Origin: Fragum whitleyi
Taxonomy: Eukaryota > Mollusca > Bivalvia > Cardiida > Cardiidae
Direction: 5' to 3'
Length of the DNA stretch: 64,000 bases
Assembly: GCA_948146395.1 (NCBI GenBank)
Contig: OX411544.1
Span: 37,852,630-37,916,629 of the forward strand
The notes beneath the pieces were generated by a model that ran no database searches, was not told where the DNA came from, and saw only the letters and a program-made list of their open reading frames with translations. The translations under genes and the position numbers were made by a program. This document shows, one piece after another, positions 1 to 34,944 of the stretch (position 1 is its first letter; every line of letters begins with the position of its first letter).

Positions 1-244
1 AAAGTGTAGGGCCTGGTCAACCATAGCTCTACTCAACGTTTTTTTTGTTTGTTTTTTGTTTAAAGCCCTTTGATATTTGACAAAGAAAAAAACATTGACA
101 TGCTCTTATTATGGGGGGGCATGTTTTACAAACACCTGTTGTAATCCTCTATTTTGTCACATACAGATACATTGCCATTTGTCATTTGTCAAGTGATGCC
201 TCTATAAACAGGGTAAATGATCAATATTTTGTATTTCATTGAAG

Positions 245-24636
<24,392 letters not shown>

Positions 24637-24644
24637 CCTTATTG

Positions 24645-24650
24645 AATAAA
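24645..24650 (+). promoter_or_regulatory. DDX52: Poly(A) signal AATAAA of DDX52
   Basis: Canonical AATAAA 9 nt after the stop, followed by a TGTGTCTGTTTTTATT GU/U-rich stretch at 24667-24681. The 3'UTR is therefore very short and the minisatellite begins right behind it. Confidence 0.7.
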
Positions 24651-24680
24651 AATTTGAGAATATACTTGTGTCTGTTTTTA

Positions 24681-25350
24681 TTGCCCATACCATCCCTGTT
24701 CAGGGTGTTGATTGCCCATACCAGCCCTGTTCAGGGTGTTGATTGCCCATACTAGCCCTGTTCAGGGAGCTGATTGTCCATACCAGCCCTGTTCAGGGTG
24801 TTGATTGCCCATACTAGCCCTGTTCAGGGTGTTGATTGCCCATACCATTCCTGTTCAGGGTGTTGATTGCCCATACCATTCCTGTTCAGGGTGTTGATTG
24901 CCCATACCAGCCCTGTTCAGGGTGTTGATTGCCCATACTAGCCCTGTTCAGGGTGTTGATTGCCCATACCATTCCTGTTCGGGGTGTTGATTGCCCATAC
25001 CATTCCTGTTCAGGGTGTTGATTGCCCATACCATTCCTGTTCAGGGTGTTGATTGCCCATACCATTCCTGTTCAGGGTGTTGATTGCCCATACCATCCCT
25101 GTTCAGGGTGTTGATTGCCCATACCAGCCCTGTTCAGGGTGTTGATTGTCCATACTAGCCCTGTTCAGGGAGCTGATTGTCCATACCAGCCCTGTTCAGG
25201 GTGTTGATTGCCCATACTAGCCCTGTTCAGGGTGTTGATTGCCCATACCAGCCCTGTTCAGGGTGTTGATTGCCCATACTAGCCCTGTTCAGGGAGCTGA
25301 TTGTCCATACCAGCCCTGTTCAGGGTGTTGATTGCCCATACCAGCCCTGT
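24681..25350. repeat. 31-bp minisatellite, 21 full units
   Basis: Unit of the type TTGCCCATACCAGCCCTGTT followed by CAGGGTGTTGA. Unit starts run from 24,681 to 25,332, exactly 21 x 31 bp, plus a partial unit. Variation is confined mainly to CCAGCC/CTAGCC/CCATTC and a TGTCC variant with AGCTGA. It begins about 30 bp after the DDX52 poly(A) signal. Confidence 0.95.
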
Positions 25351-25476
25351 GAAGGATGATAAAACGGTTCAAACTATTTGCCATTTATATCCCGCTTTGC
25401 ATGCAACTGTACATGCAAAGCAGGATATAATTGGGAAACAGTTAACACTGTTTTGTCATCCTGAACATAAGGCTGA
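25342..25476. mobile_element. Hairpin MITE, family CAGCCCTGTTCAGGATGA (copy 1)
   Basis: Left end CAGCCCTGTGAAGGATGATA; right end TTTTGTCATCCTGAACATAA with GGCTG. The centre CTTTGCATGCAACTGTACAT with GCAAAG is palindromic. Relatives are at 40,662-40,795 and 59,731-59,868. Confidence 0.7.
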
Positions 25477-25611
25477 TCTTAAAGTTTTTGCTAAGGCTCA
25501 ATGATTGGTCTTGTACGGGTTGTTCCCTGCCTTGTGCTCAGGATTTGAAAGTGCTCACCATGAAAATTAATAAAAAATGACAAGTTTATTGTTTTCATTA
25601 GTTATTAGAAA

Positions 25612-25658
25612 GTTAACTCGATTGAGCGATGTAGGGCCATTTGTAGCCCTCTTGTTAT
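25612..25658 (+). repeat. Tail fragment of an AGCTCACC element
   Basis: TTGAGCGATGTAGGGCCATT followed by CCCTCTTGTT is the terminal block of the elements ending at 18,022 and 23,542. No head is seen nearby. Confidence 0.55.
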
Positions 25659-25762
25659 TTTTTAAGTTAATATTTACAAATATAATAATTCCTACCTATT
25701 AGGTTCTTGTTCGTTTTTAAGTATATATTTGCCTACTATATTAAATATGTACATTTATTATA

Positions 25763-25954
25763 TACTTTGATACTGTCTCTATGTATTTGAACGGGAGGAA
25801 AGTGTGCAATATTTTTTGATATTGCATACTTTGATATTGTCTCTATGTATTTGAACGGGAGGAAAGTGTGCAATATTTTTTGATATTGCATACTTTGATA
25901 TTGTCTCTATGTATTTGAACGGGAGGAAAGTATGCAATATTTTTTGATATTGCA
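25763..25954. repeat. 64-bp tandem repeat, three units
   Basis: TACTTTGATA(C/T)TGTCTCT recurs at 25,763, 25,827 and 25,891 and restarts at 25,955, an exact 64-bp period with very few differences. The unit contains the palindrome TGCAATATTTTTTGATATTG. Confidence 0.92.
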
Positions 25955-25999
25955 TACTTTGATATTGCACTGAGATTATTTTCACGTGCACAAATGGAC

Positions 26000-26760
26000 T
26001 GAACTACTTTCTGGTTGCTACCTCGCCAAAAGTCAACATAGAATCACATTATCAACGGCTTTCTTTTTGCGTTCAATATTCGAGAAATAGTTTTGTGGGA
26101 CTAAAGAAATATGTTTCAAGTTCTTTGAATGCCTAAAGGGCAATGCACTATTGTTTGTATCCATCTATTCGAAATATTTTTCGAAAAATCAACCACTTCA
26201 CCCCCCCCCCCCCCCCCCCCCTCTCCGTCTTTCCTCAGATGCCCCCCTTCAATTTCGGCTAAATCACTGTTTTTGTTTCTCCTTTGTCTGTGTTATTGTA
26301 TAACTCTTTCAATAACAATTCATGCCTATTCTTTTGTGTTTATCATAATTCTATCATCTATCTCTCTTCCTCCCTATCTTTCTCTTTATTTCGTCTTTCA
26401 CTCCGTCCCATCCTTCATGACTATCGCTAGTCTGACCCGGTATCAAGTACGCCGATTTAGTCAGTTCTGGAACGTGTAACAGGTAAGAATAACAAATAAA
26501 CAATTTTTCATGAATGTATTTATTTCATTTCTATTCAAAGTAAGTCGAAATCAACGCGTATTTAAAGATCGAAAATGGGAATCGACAAAAAATTGTCCGC
26601 CGTCCTTTTTTGTTTACACTGTCACTTCATAGCAACGGGTGTATTCATCCGACCGTAAAAATATAACGGAAAGGATTTTGCGGGAAAAGGTGTATTGCGT
26701 AACTGGTATTAAAATGCGGTTTTAATTTAAACAAAAAATCGTTCTTGAAGTATAGGAGAT
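26000..26760. other. Unassigned sequence with a 21-C run
   Basis: No gene or repeat boundary recognised. Homopolymer C at 26,201-26,221, then a T/C-rich strand to about 26,420. The open frame across this tract is low-complexity Pro/Ser and is not credible as a gene. Confidence 0.5.
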
Positions 26761-26821
26761 GTAAAAAAAATAATAAATTGGAAGTGGATATCGTCCAACA
26801 ATATCAAAGTATACAATAAAA

Positions 26822-26950
26822 AGGTTATTGAATTTATATGGGAATATATTGTGTCGGACGAGTTCTTTTGGCAGTGTGCCCGAGCAAGCTCGGGCACACT
26901 GCCAAAAAACTCGTCCGACACAATATATTCCCATATAAATTCAATAACCT
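26822..26950. repeat. Near-perfect 64-bp-arm hairpin
   Basis: Arms 26,822-26,885 and 26,888-26,950 are complementary apart from one position. The two-base spacer is AA and the centre reads GTGCCCGAGCAAGCTCGGGC. The arms have normal base composition, unlike simple-sequence palindromes. Confidence 0.92.
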
Positions 26951-27155
26951 ATAATATGCCTACTAAATGAAAAATGCAAAAAGAGCAAGCAAAGACAAGA
27001 AGAGATCCTTACAATTACCGTAAAAGCTCTTATACAACCCTGGGGCTTATCAAATGGGGTTATCTATCGGGCTCTATTAGAACTTTAAAAGTTATCTGAA
27101 TTACACAAAAGGTGTTGCAATTTGGGCAAAGCCATTAGCAACCCTGGATTGCATT

Positions 27156-28068
27156 GCGGGATTTTTTTGTGATATTGAAATGAACATTTATTATAAAAAT
27201 CTGGATATGAACATGTCTACGGCTCAGTGTGAAACAGTTGTAACTGCCTGCAATCATATAGGCAGTTACAACTATTTTACACTGAGACATTGAAATGCGT
27301 TTGACTTGCTAATTCTGATCAAATCATTAGGAACGGCATAGGAGCACAGTAGAGACATAGGATGATTGCATAGAATGCTGTAAAACCTCCATACAAGTGC
27401 CACTGTCTTTGTGTTCTTGCCACGCCACCACGACATTCTGGGCGATCTCAAGGCTCAACTACATGTATAGATCTCACAACTCTCTTACAGGGCTCTTGTC
27501 ATGCTGTGATCTGACATCTATCTTTCTATACTTGCTCAAAGTGCCTGCCGTCCTTCGACGCTCTATGTAAACTCTCAGCGCTCCAAAAAATTGCTGCTCT
27601 CTTCCACTGTGGTCATTGAGGGATTTTTTTTTCGTGATATTGAAATGAACATTTATTATCAAAATCTGGATATGAACATGTTAATGGCTGAGTGTGAAAC
27701 AGTTGTAACTGCCAATAATCATATATGCAGTTACAACTGATTTACACTGAGACATGTATATGCATCTGACTTGCTGATTCTGGCCATAGCATTAGGAACG
27801 GCACAGGAGCACAGTAGAGGCGTCTGGTAATTGCATAGAATGCTGTATAAGTGCCACTATCTTTGGCCTTCTTGCCGCGCCACCACGATATTATGGGTGA
27901 TCTCATGGCTCAACTACAAAGATCAAAACTCTCTTATAAGGCTCTTGTAATGTATGTGCTCTTACAGCAATCTTTTTTTCATGCTGAAAGTGTCTGCCGT
28001 CCCTGGACGCTCTATGTCACTGTCGGCATTACAGGAAATTGCCGCCCGCTTCCACCATGGTCTAACTA
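27156..28068. repeat. 465-bp tandem duplication
   Basis: 27,156-27,620 and 27,621-28,068 share ordered sequence: GATATTGAAATGAACATTTA, TAGGAACGGCA(T/C)AGGAGCA, GCATAGAATGCTGTA, TTCTTGCC(A/G)CGCCACCACGA, CTGCCGTCC, and GCTCTATGT. The period is 465 bp at GATATTGAAATG. The copies are clearly diverged. Each contains a GTTGTAACTGCC hairpin. I recognise no protein family in the short open frames. Confidence 0.8.
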
Positions 28069-28269
28069 GTCTCCTGGCTTGGTGCACTCACTGCCCTTTA
28101 GAATTTTTTAGATCGGTATTAGAGTGCCTTGGCATCGTCAACCTAGTTTGATAGGGTTTTTATAGTCCTTATTTTTGCCCACCTGAGCACATCGTGCTCT
28201 AGATGAGCATTTTGTGATCATGATATAATTTCCAAAGTCTTAGATATGCCTATGAGAACCTACACACGG

Positions 28270-28715
28270 TTGGTATATTTTTCATCGGCCGAATGGTAAA
28301 AAAAATAGCGTCGCCCGGGCGCCGACTATATCTTGACAAAATTATTATTTTGCAATCACAAAAAAACGGCATACGTTGCGACGTCTTATTTCTTGGCTAG
28401 TGGATCAAAACAAAAATCATGTCGGTCAATTTAGACATAGCGTGCTAATGATACGCCGGCGAAATATCGTCGAATTGTTAGCAATTCGCCGACGAGGCGT
28501 TGCTGACAACTCGCCGATATCAAACGAAGGTAAAGGGGTTTGAAAAGGCAAAAGATACGTCTGAGATGTGTACAAAATCGGCTGAAGCCCGGTCGATGAT
28601 CTTCCACACAAATCTAAAAAAAAACTTCGCCGACTAGTGGCGACTGAATAATAGTCGTCGATTTTAATACTGATTCAGCAAAAAGACGTCGGCGCATCGT
28701 CGGCGCGTATTTTAT
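28270..28715. other. CGCCGAC/GTCGGCG-rich block
   Basis: Unusually CpG-rich for the window. CGCCGA, TCGCCGAC, GTCGTCG and GTCGGCGC recur in both orientations, most densely at 28,450-28,520 and 28,620-28,710. No TIR was found, and the frames across it resemble no protein I know. Confidence 0.5.
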
Positions 28716-29427
28716 GTGACACTAGCTTTACCCGATTTTTTACTAGTTTCACATTTCTTTTCTTTTTATTAAGGCATGGTTCGACCATCTCCGCGAACGA
28801 TATCCTTTCCGGGAAGACTGGTTACGGGAGGGGGGGGGGGGGGTTACCCAAACCAACTAACCTCTTCATTCACGGAAAAAGACTGCCCCGAATTAGCCTC
28901 AAAGGCCAAAAACTTGTTACTAATTTACCTAGCATTTCTTGTCTCAAATGACAAATCCATGAATGATGTCCACTTGCGGAAGCTGCAGTTTATCGTTTTA
29001 TGTACAAAAATATGGTTGTAGGCTCAAATATATTGTTACCAGTTACTCAAGAAAATTTTATATCACCTGTACACCAGTCGTTGATTTACGTCGCCGTTGG
29101 AAGTGGCGTTAGAATTTGGATATTACAATGTAGAAAAGAGCATATTGACAAGGATAATAGAAAAATGGCCTTTTTTACCGATCACAAGATCGAACCTCGT
29201 GTAAAAGCACGTGTATTGGTATTATATAAATAGAACATTCCTGGAATTCCGATACAGCGATAAAATCACGGCCTGGTGGGTCTTCGATTGATCGGGTCTT
29301 TTAATTCTTAATTCGCGGAAGTAATAAGAAAATAAACACTGACGGGTCATTAGAAGATGACTCTATTACAATGTACTTTTTGCCGATCCTAGGGCAAGTT
29401 TTACTAAACTTCTTGCGATCATTTTTA

Positions 29428-29605
29428 GCGTAGGTCAAAAATCAAAGATGCTTCTAAAGTTGTAACTAAACTTGATGATGGAATTCTGTCATACAACATC
29501 TCATTGGAATCGTCTTCTAAAGACGATTTCAATGAGATATTGCTAGGCAGAATCCATCAATGAATGAAAACACCAAATACGATAATTGACTTTGACTTAC
29601 GATTA
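29428..29605. repeat. Palindromic element with AATCGTCTTCTAAAGACGATT centre
   Basis: The central inverted repeat is CTCATTGGAATCGTC, then TTCTAAA, then GACGATTTCAATGAG. Outer blocks GCGTAGGTCAAA and TTTGACTTACG are also inverted. Confidence 0.65.
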
Positions 29606-29633
29606 ATTTTCTCGTAAAATATTTAGTAATACG

Positions 29634-30130
29634 GGCCCCTGGCTAGTACAGTGGTAACATATTAGGCTGTCTATCCATGGGTCGTGAGTACGAACCTGGG
29701 TTATGCCAATTTTCATTTGACCGTGATTTTGACAATTGTGACCCGTCACGCGGAAAGGGACCATCCGAGAATTCTGTAAAATGAATAATTGAAAAAGAGA
29801 TTTGATCCAGCATAGGTAAACCAGAAGTCGCATTTCAAAAATTATTTTACTGAAAGGTAGATTGGTCATTCTAGATTCAGAAAATAAGCGCGATGACTAG
29901 GGTCGACACTTTACGCACTACCTAGATGGCCCCTTTTCGCGTGGCCGGGGTCACAATTGTCAATGTGACACGAGTCAATTGTCTTCCGCAATGGGATGAG
30001 CAGCTGGTGGTTCTGATTAAATGGTGTAGTAGTACTAGTGTGAGAAACGAACAAGAAAACGTGGGTTGGAGCACCACGCTTCGCGATATAACTATAATAA
30101 TGTTGAAAGAGGCGTTAAACTTCAAACAAC
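29634..30130 (+). repeat. Long tRNA-derived SINE, full-length candidate
   Basis: The head CTGGCTAGTACAGTGGTAAC resembles a tRNA A box, and TGAGTACGAACCTGGG sits at the B-box position. The body contains TGTGACCCGTCACGCGGAAA and GGGACCATC. The tail is CGATATAACTATAATAATGT followed by TTGAAAGAGGCGTTAAAC. The same body occurs at about 31,300-31,560 and the body plus tail at 47,988-48,275. Confidence 0.6.
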
Positions 30131-30464
30131 AAAAAAGAAACGAAGCATCCAAAAGATAAGACGAACACGTCGTAGGCATCACTCTTGGCTAGCGAATGTG
30201 CCAATCTCCACTTTGCCTTCCTATCGCAGTTCGATATAATAGTCCCATTTTGACGAAAAGGTTCTACAGCAAAGCAGTTTTCGAATTATAGGACTATTCT
30301 TTTAGAAGACTTTAGATGACTACATCAAATTGTTTTTGGTTTCTGTATAATAGATTTTAACAATACACGAAAAGAATAAAATTGTTCGGGGCAAAAAACT
30401 ATATTCAATACTTTTCCTTCAAATCCAAAGATTAGTAAAGTTATTGCACTGTGAATAATTTGTT

Positions 30465-30715
30465 TGATTTGTTGGAATGGAGTTTTACGTTGATTTCAAC
30501 AACCTTTCATTTATATCGCGGCTGCTGGAGCACATAAAAATGGATGTACTACCACTACATCCTTTCCTAGCCTCCAGCTGCTATCCCACTGCATATGTCT
30601 ATAGGATTATCAATCAATTGGTGGGAGACAAATGGTAGTAAAGGCCGCCGTTGGGAATCGAACCCGCGGGACCTTTTGAATGATAGTCCGACGCGCTACT
30701 ACTGTGCCATAACTT
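30465..30715 (-). repeat. tRNA-derived SINE, minus strand
   Basis: On the minus strand the head reads GCACAGTAGTAGCGCGTCGG, then GCGGGTTCGATTCCCAAC with a clear B box. The body has TGGGATAGCAGCTGGAGGCT and AGGAAAGGATG. It ends near TTGAAATCAACGTAAAACTC. Same family as 3058-3330. Confidence 0.75.
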
Positions 30716-31299
30716 TCTTTTCTGAAAATGGCATAATTACAAACGGACTTTTTAAAAAATAAAGCCTATTATAACAGAGCCGAAAAGCATGTTAAAGATG
30801 TCTGTACCAGTCCTGCGTTCAGGATCACAAAACGATGCAGACAGTTTAGCTATTATATCACTCTTTGCATTCAAGTGCAAGTCTATGTCTCATTCATTCT
30901 GCTTTTATGTTGTTGAACATTTTAGATGTGGCGAATAAAACAATTGATTATGAAGGGGACAGATAACCGTACAACCGGTAAATACGGAAGGTGATTCCAA
31001 ACATCGTACTTTTACTTATTCAAACTGTAGTTATGGTGTTTGTGGTCATAAACAATATATTCTCGTGCTACAGATTACAGATCGTTGTTAAGAATGACGC
31101 TTGTCAATATAAAACGTGCATAGCTATAAGTATGTGTGAAAAAAAGATACTTTTGTGCGCTTTTGATGTTTAATACATGTAAGTATTAATTTGTGCGCTT
31201 TTTGTAATAAACGTGCGCCAATGATATCATATGTAAATGGCGCTTTTGAGAAAACGTGACTATTTTCAATATTATAGGCAATATTGGGTTTGGATCGGT
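30716..31299. other. Unassigned sequence
   Basis: Apart from a diverged CAGTCCTGCGTTCAGGATCA hairpin-family fragment near 30,805-30,900, nothing is recognised. Confidence 0.4.
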
Positions 31300-31560
31300 A
31301 TGTTTGTGACTCGTCACGGGAAAAGGGACCATCTAGGAGCTCCCTAAGATGCACATTTTAAATAGAGATGGGTTCTCGTACAAGCCAACCAGAGGTTGCA
31401 GTTCAAAAGTGATTTCACGGGAATGTAGATTGACTATTCTACCTTCAGAAAATTAGAAGAGTGTGAAACGTTTCAACCTTAGTCAGACTGCACAGTCCGT
31501 GCAGTCTGACTAGGGATGACACTTTACACACTACCCATATGGCCCGGTTCACATATTGAT
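31300..31560 (+). repeat. SINE body fragment (GACTCGTCACGGGAAAAGGG)
   Basis: Shares GACTCGTCACGGGAAAAGGG and ACCATCTAGGAG with the elements at 29,720 and 47,990. It contains an extra hairpin, CAGACTGCACAGTCCGTGCA with GTCTG (about 31,481-31,511). Confidence 0.6.
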
Positions 31561-32850
31561 TCAGAAGTATTGTCAATGGATGTTGGTGATGTATGTCTGT
31601 TCTAGGAATTGTCGTCTGCGTGTGAAACAAAGCTTCCTCCTCAGTCAGGTGTTTACCTATATATGGAAGTAAGTATGTATTAAGACAGATCCACGTGACC
31701 GAATTTAACCATCCCGTATGCTACGCTACATCACATAACGACTATTTCAAATACATTCAAAAATGGCTGCTTAAGGAAAGGATTTACCTTCCGAGCGGGA
31801 AAACTTTTTCGACAAAAGAAACTTTATCTAAGGTAAAAACAATATTTCATTTTTACTTTAAATTAACCTCGAATTCTTTTGTACTTCTTAACAGTGTTTC
31901 GGATGTTTGGATTAACTTCTTTATAAGGTTATTTTGCTTTGTAAAGTTTGTATAAGTCAAACATAACTAATGCGAAGTTAAACGTAACGTTAGTCATACC
32001 TGTGAAGTAATAATGTTACATCGTTGGCTAGACGAACACGTGGCTGCTTGAATCTACGGGAAAAGGGCTGAAATCTAGCCCAATGTCCGATCTGAAACTT
32101 AAAAGTGATGTCCCAGTTGATTTCCTTCGCAAGACTCGTTACTCGTTTTTTGTTCTTCACTTTGTTTTAACGGAATTTTACATTTTTATCAAAGGTTCTA
32201 TGGGCACCGAACAATTGTTGGAAATATATACTCTCGGCATATTTTCAGTAACTAAATCTAACCGCACTGAGTTTCATAAAGCAGTCGCGTATCCAAAAGG
32301 ATAGTGTCGGTCAAATGAGCCTCCAGCATGAGCTCCTGTTTTTTTCCTCTCTCAATGCTACTATCACGATTATGGAAACCAGCGAATTAAATAACTGCAT
32401 CCGTGATCTGTCGGAAAACCGCAAAAGTTGTAGCAACGGTACGATAACTTAAAAGTATAGGCACACTACTCGAACACAAGCCATTTCATAGGGGCCCGTG
32501 CGTGAACCCTCAGGGCTTAATTTTAGTCTCGTTAAAGACGTGCTGACAAGAGCTCCTGGTCTCGCTTACATCGGATCGGCACGGTGGTCGTCTTTAGAAG
32601 TCACTGTGGACGTGGCAAACTTTGCGGGTACTCAAGTTTCGGATGTCAAAGTCTATACTAAGCTTTCGAATATATTGTGTCATAATTTACAAAGAAATGA
32701 ACCGGTGCACACCCTTTCAAACATAGGACTGGGCGGTAGAAGGTTGGTCGGTTGCATAGGCTAAAGGGTGCCCTGTTTCATGACTTCCCATGATAATGAT
32801 GTTAACTCTGAGAGCAAGGAAGTTTATCCCGCTTATCCGTTTACGAGCTG
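31561..32850. other. Low-repeat stretch with unassigned open frames
   Basis: This stretch lacks the recognised repeat families. Open frames of 60-90 codons at 31,695-31,955, 32,083-32,304 and 32,498-32,764 (+) have moderately normal composition. The first runs to a possible donor (AAGGTAAAAAC near 31,829). I recognise no domain. It could hold exons of an unknown gene or be ordinary intergenic DNA. Confidence 0.25.
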
Positions 32851-32855
32851 ATTAA

Positions 32856-33102
32856 CCCTTGTCATGCTGAACCCGGAATATTCCTGCCTTTGCAGGAGCT
32901 GTAGACAAACATCAGTCTGCACATATGTGCAGTCTGATCTTAGTCTACACCACCTTTTTGTGTTAAGCCACAATCTTTGTTAAGATGTAAAAAAAAAGTA
33001 ATTTTCAAGGGAAGCATTGGCATACAACGTCATCTTTCAGAGCCTTCAGTGCTTTGATTTGCTTGTAATATATCAAAGATTTTTTATTCAGCATGACAAG
33101 GG
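32856..33102. mobile_element. CCCTTGTCATGCTGAA MITE, best-preserved copy
   Basis: 247 bp with 16-bp TIRs: CCCTTGTCATGCTGAA and TTCAGCATGACAAGGG. TTAA lies immediately left and TAAA immediately right, reminiscent of a TTAA target. The interior has the CTGCACATATGTGCAGTCTG palindrome. A piggyBac-like affiliation is possible but is inference only. Confidence 0.8.
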
Positions 33103-33180
33103 TAAATACTTCCTTGTTAAACGGTTACGTCAATTTGGTCACTTAAAGGTATCGTAAAAGGCTTAGATAGGTGAGTTAAA

Positions 33181-33384
33181 CCTATTTATTTTACATAGAT
33201 TGGGAAACAAGTTCTAACAACTTAGATTAATCCCTCGTGATTCCGCTTTTTCGAAAATTCACCAGTACTCGCGCCGAATGTGTGGGCCAATGAAAGAACC
33301 AAGATCGATAACCGCTCCCAGGAATCGAACTCAGGACCTTTGGGTCAAGAGGCCGGCGCTCTAACTCTAGACCATGGACAACAC
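33181..33384 (-). repeat. tRNA-derived SINE, second family, minus strand
   Basis: On the minus strand the head is CCATGGTCTAGAGTTAGAGC with B box GAGTTCGATTCCTGG. It continues TTGGTTCTTTCATTGGCCCA, TACTGGTGAATTTTCG and ends near CCAATCTATGTAAAATA. The plus-strand relative is at 42,105-42,303, with fragments at 57,942-58,070 and 62,315-62,480. Confidence 0.75.
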
Positions 33385-33399
33385 ACTTAGATAGGTGGC

Positions 33400-34790
33400 C
33401 TGATATCCAGTTCTATATAATATTTCCATCGGGCTTTTCTTGTGGTTTCAGTACCAGTCGTTTGGAAACCAAATAATTCATGTTGACTTTCATAATACAG
33501 TACACTCACCTTTTGTAGTGACATTTTTATTTGACATTTGGCGGGAAAGACAATCACCTGTCAATTAACTATTTATAGCTCTCTTCAGAGGCTGGCATCG
33601 ATTTGCTAGAATGAAGCTGCTGTAGCCAATAATAACAGCCGTTACAAATATAGAAATCGGATTCATGACATGTTGTAAGAAATGTGCTGGAAATTCGGAT
33701 TCTATTCCGGATCTGAAGAAGACTGCAAGAAGTCATTGGATTATTTATTTGATTCGGAATCGAGTTTAGTAAGGTATTGAAATGATTTTTTCGGTGTATC
33801 CCCTGTAGCTCATGTATTTTGTATTACTATTTTGTCAGAGGAAAGTAGGTCAAACTGGGAGCGGAATTCCACCATAGATTTGAAAATTGATATGACTCAT
33901 TTTTTAGGCGGATGTATTATGTTTTTGAAAACCTAGGTACAGTGTCAAAATTATAAAACAAAGATCATGAGCAAATGCTAGTCAATGAACTGTATTACAT
34001 TTTATATGGTAAGATATTAAAAGCTGAAATCCAGGTTAATCTCAAGCTGTAGTTACATGGTTTCGTACAGACGTCCCATGTATGCAATGCAATAATTATC
34101 TGCAGGTCTCATTGTATTTAAACTTCATTATATATTTTAAGATTTGGATAAAAACAGTTTCAATTGATATTTATAATATTTTAGTCAATGATGTATGTCA
34201 AAACTTAGGCTACAGAGTGTTACAGACTAGAGCATTAGAGTAAAATTGCCGAGTCAGGGGGGGGGGGGGGGGGGGGGGGGCTGGAATTTAGGCAAAATAT
34301 AAGGTTGTGAAGTTTGAAAATCTGCAAATCAAAGTTTGTTTGGTCATTTCAACTTGTGTCATAACTTAAGTACAGCTTTGTTCAAGCTGTACTAAGTAAG
34401 GATATTTTGCTTCCCCTTCGAGGAATGTTTTAAAAGAGCTATATTTGAAATTATAGTGGTATGAACTTAAAACATAAACACACTGTATGAATACAAGAAG
34501 CAGATTATGCTTAAGAGAGACATTTTTTCGAGAATCATATCTCCATTTGTTGTCTTTATATCTTAACTTCATTTCTTAAAGGTATAGATTTTCTCATTAT
34601 GGAAATATTCATTTTGATACTAATTTGTGCTCAGCTCAGACTTACAAGATGGCTCCATACTCAAAAGTTGATTTCACATCAAATCAGAATGCACAAATCT
34701 CAATGGACAAAACTAAAAGGTGAAATGTTTTTGTTTTAAACCAGTAAGAGTTGAATTCATGATACCGTATTTCCTAATTTCCTAAGAAAA
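33400..34790. other. Unassigned AT-rich sequence
   Basis: No gene or repeat boundary recognised apart from a homopolymer G run at 34,257-34,280. Confidence 0.4.
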
Positions 34791-34944
34791 CCCACCAGGG
34801 TTCCCACTGACTTTTAAATTTGGAGGTGAAAACAGTCATTTTACAGCAAATATGTACCCTCTTGTAACCCACCAGGGTTCCCACTGACTTTTAAATTTGG
34901 AGGTGAAAACAGTCATTTTACAGCAAATATGTGCCCCCTTTACA
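34791..34944. repeat. 77-bp tandem duplication
   Basis: CCCACCAGGGTTCCCACTGA begins at 34,791 and again at 34,868. The two copies are nearly identical through CAGTCATTTTACAGCAAATA, indicating a recent local duplication. Confidence 0.92.

Noticed and set aside
24681..25350. Regular 31-bp repeats looked like a possible CRISPR array
   Set aside because: Units are head-to-tail with no unique spacers, and the context is a spliced animal gene. It is a minisatellite.
26129..26479. 116-codon frame with a Pro run
   Set aside because: Runs through a 21-C homopolymer and pyrimidine-rich low-complexity DNA; no domain or splice context.
29640..29720. Possible functional tRNA gene
   Set aside because: Box-like sequences are present but no acceptor stem can be formed, and the sequence continues into a repeated SINE body.
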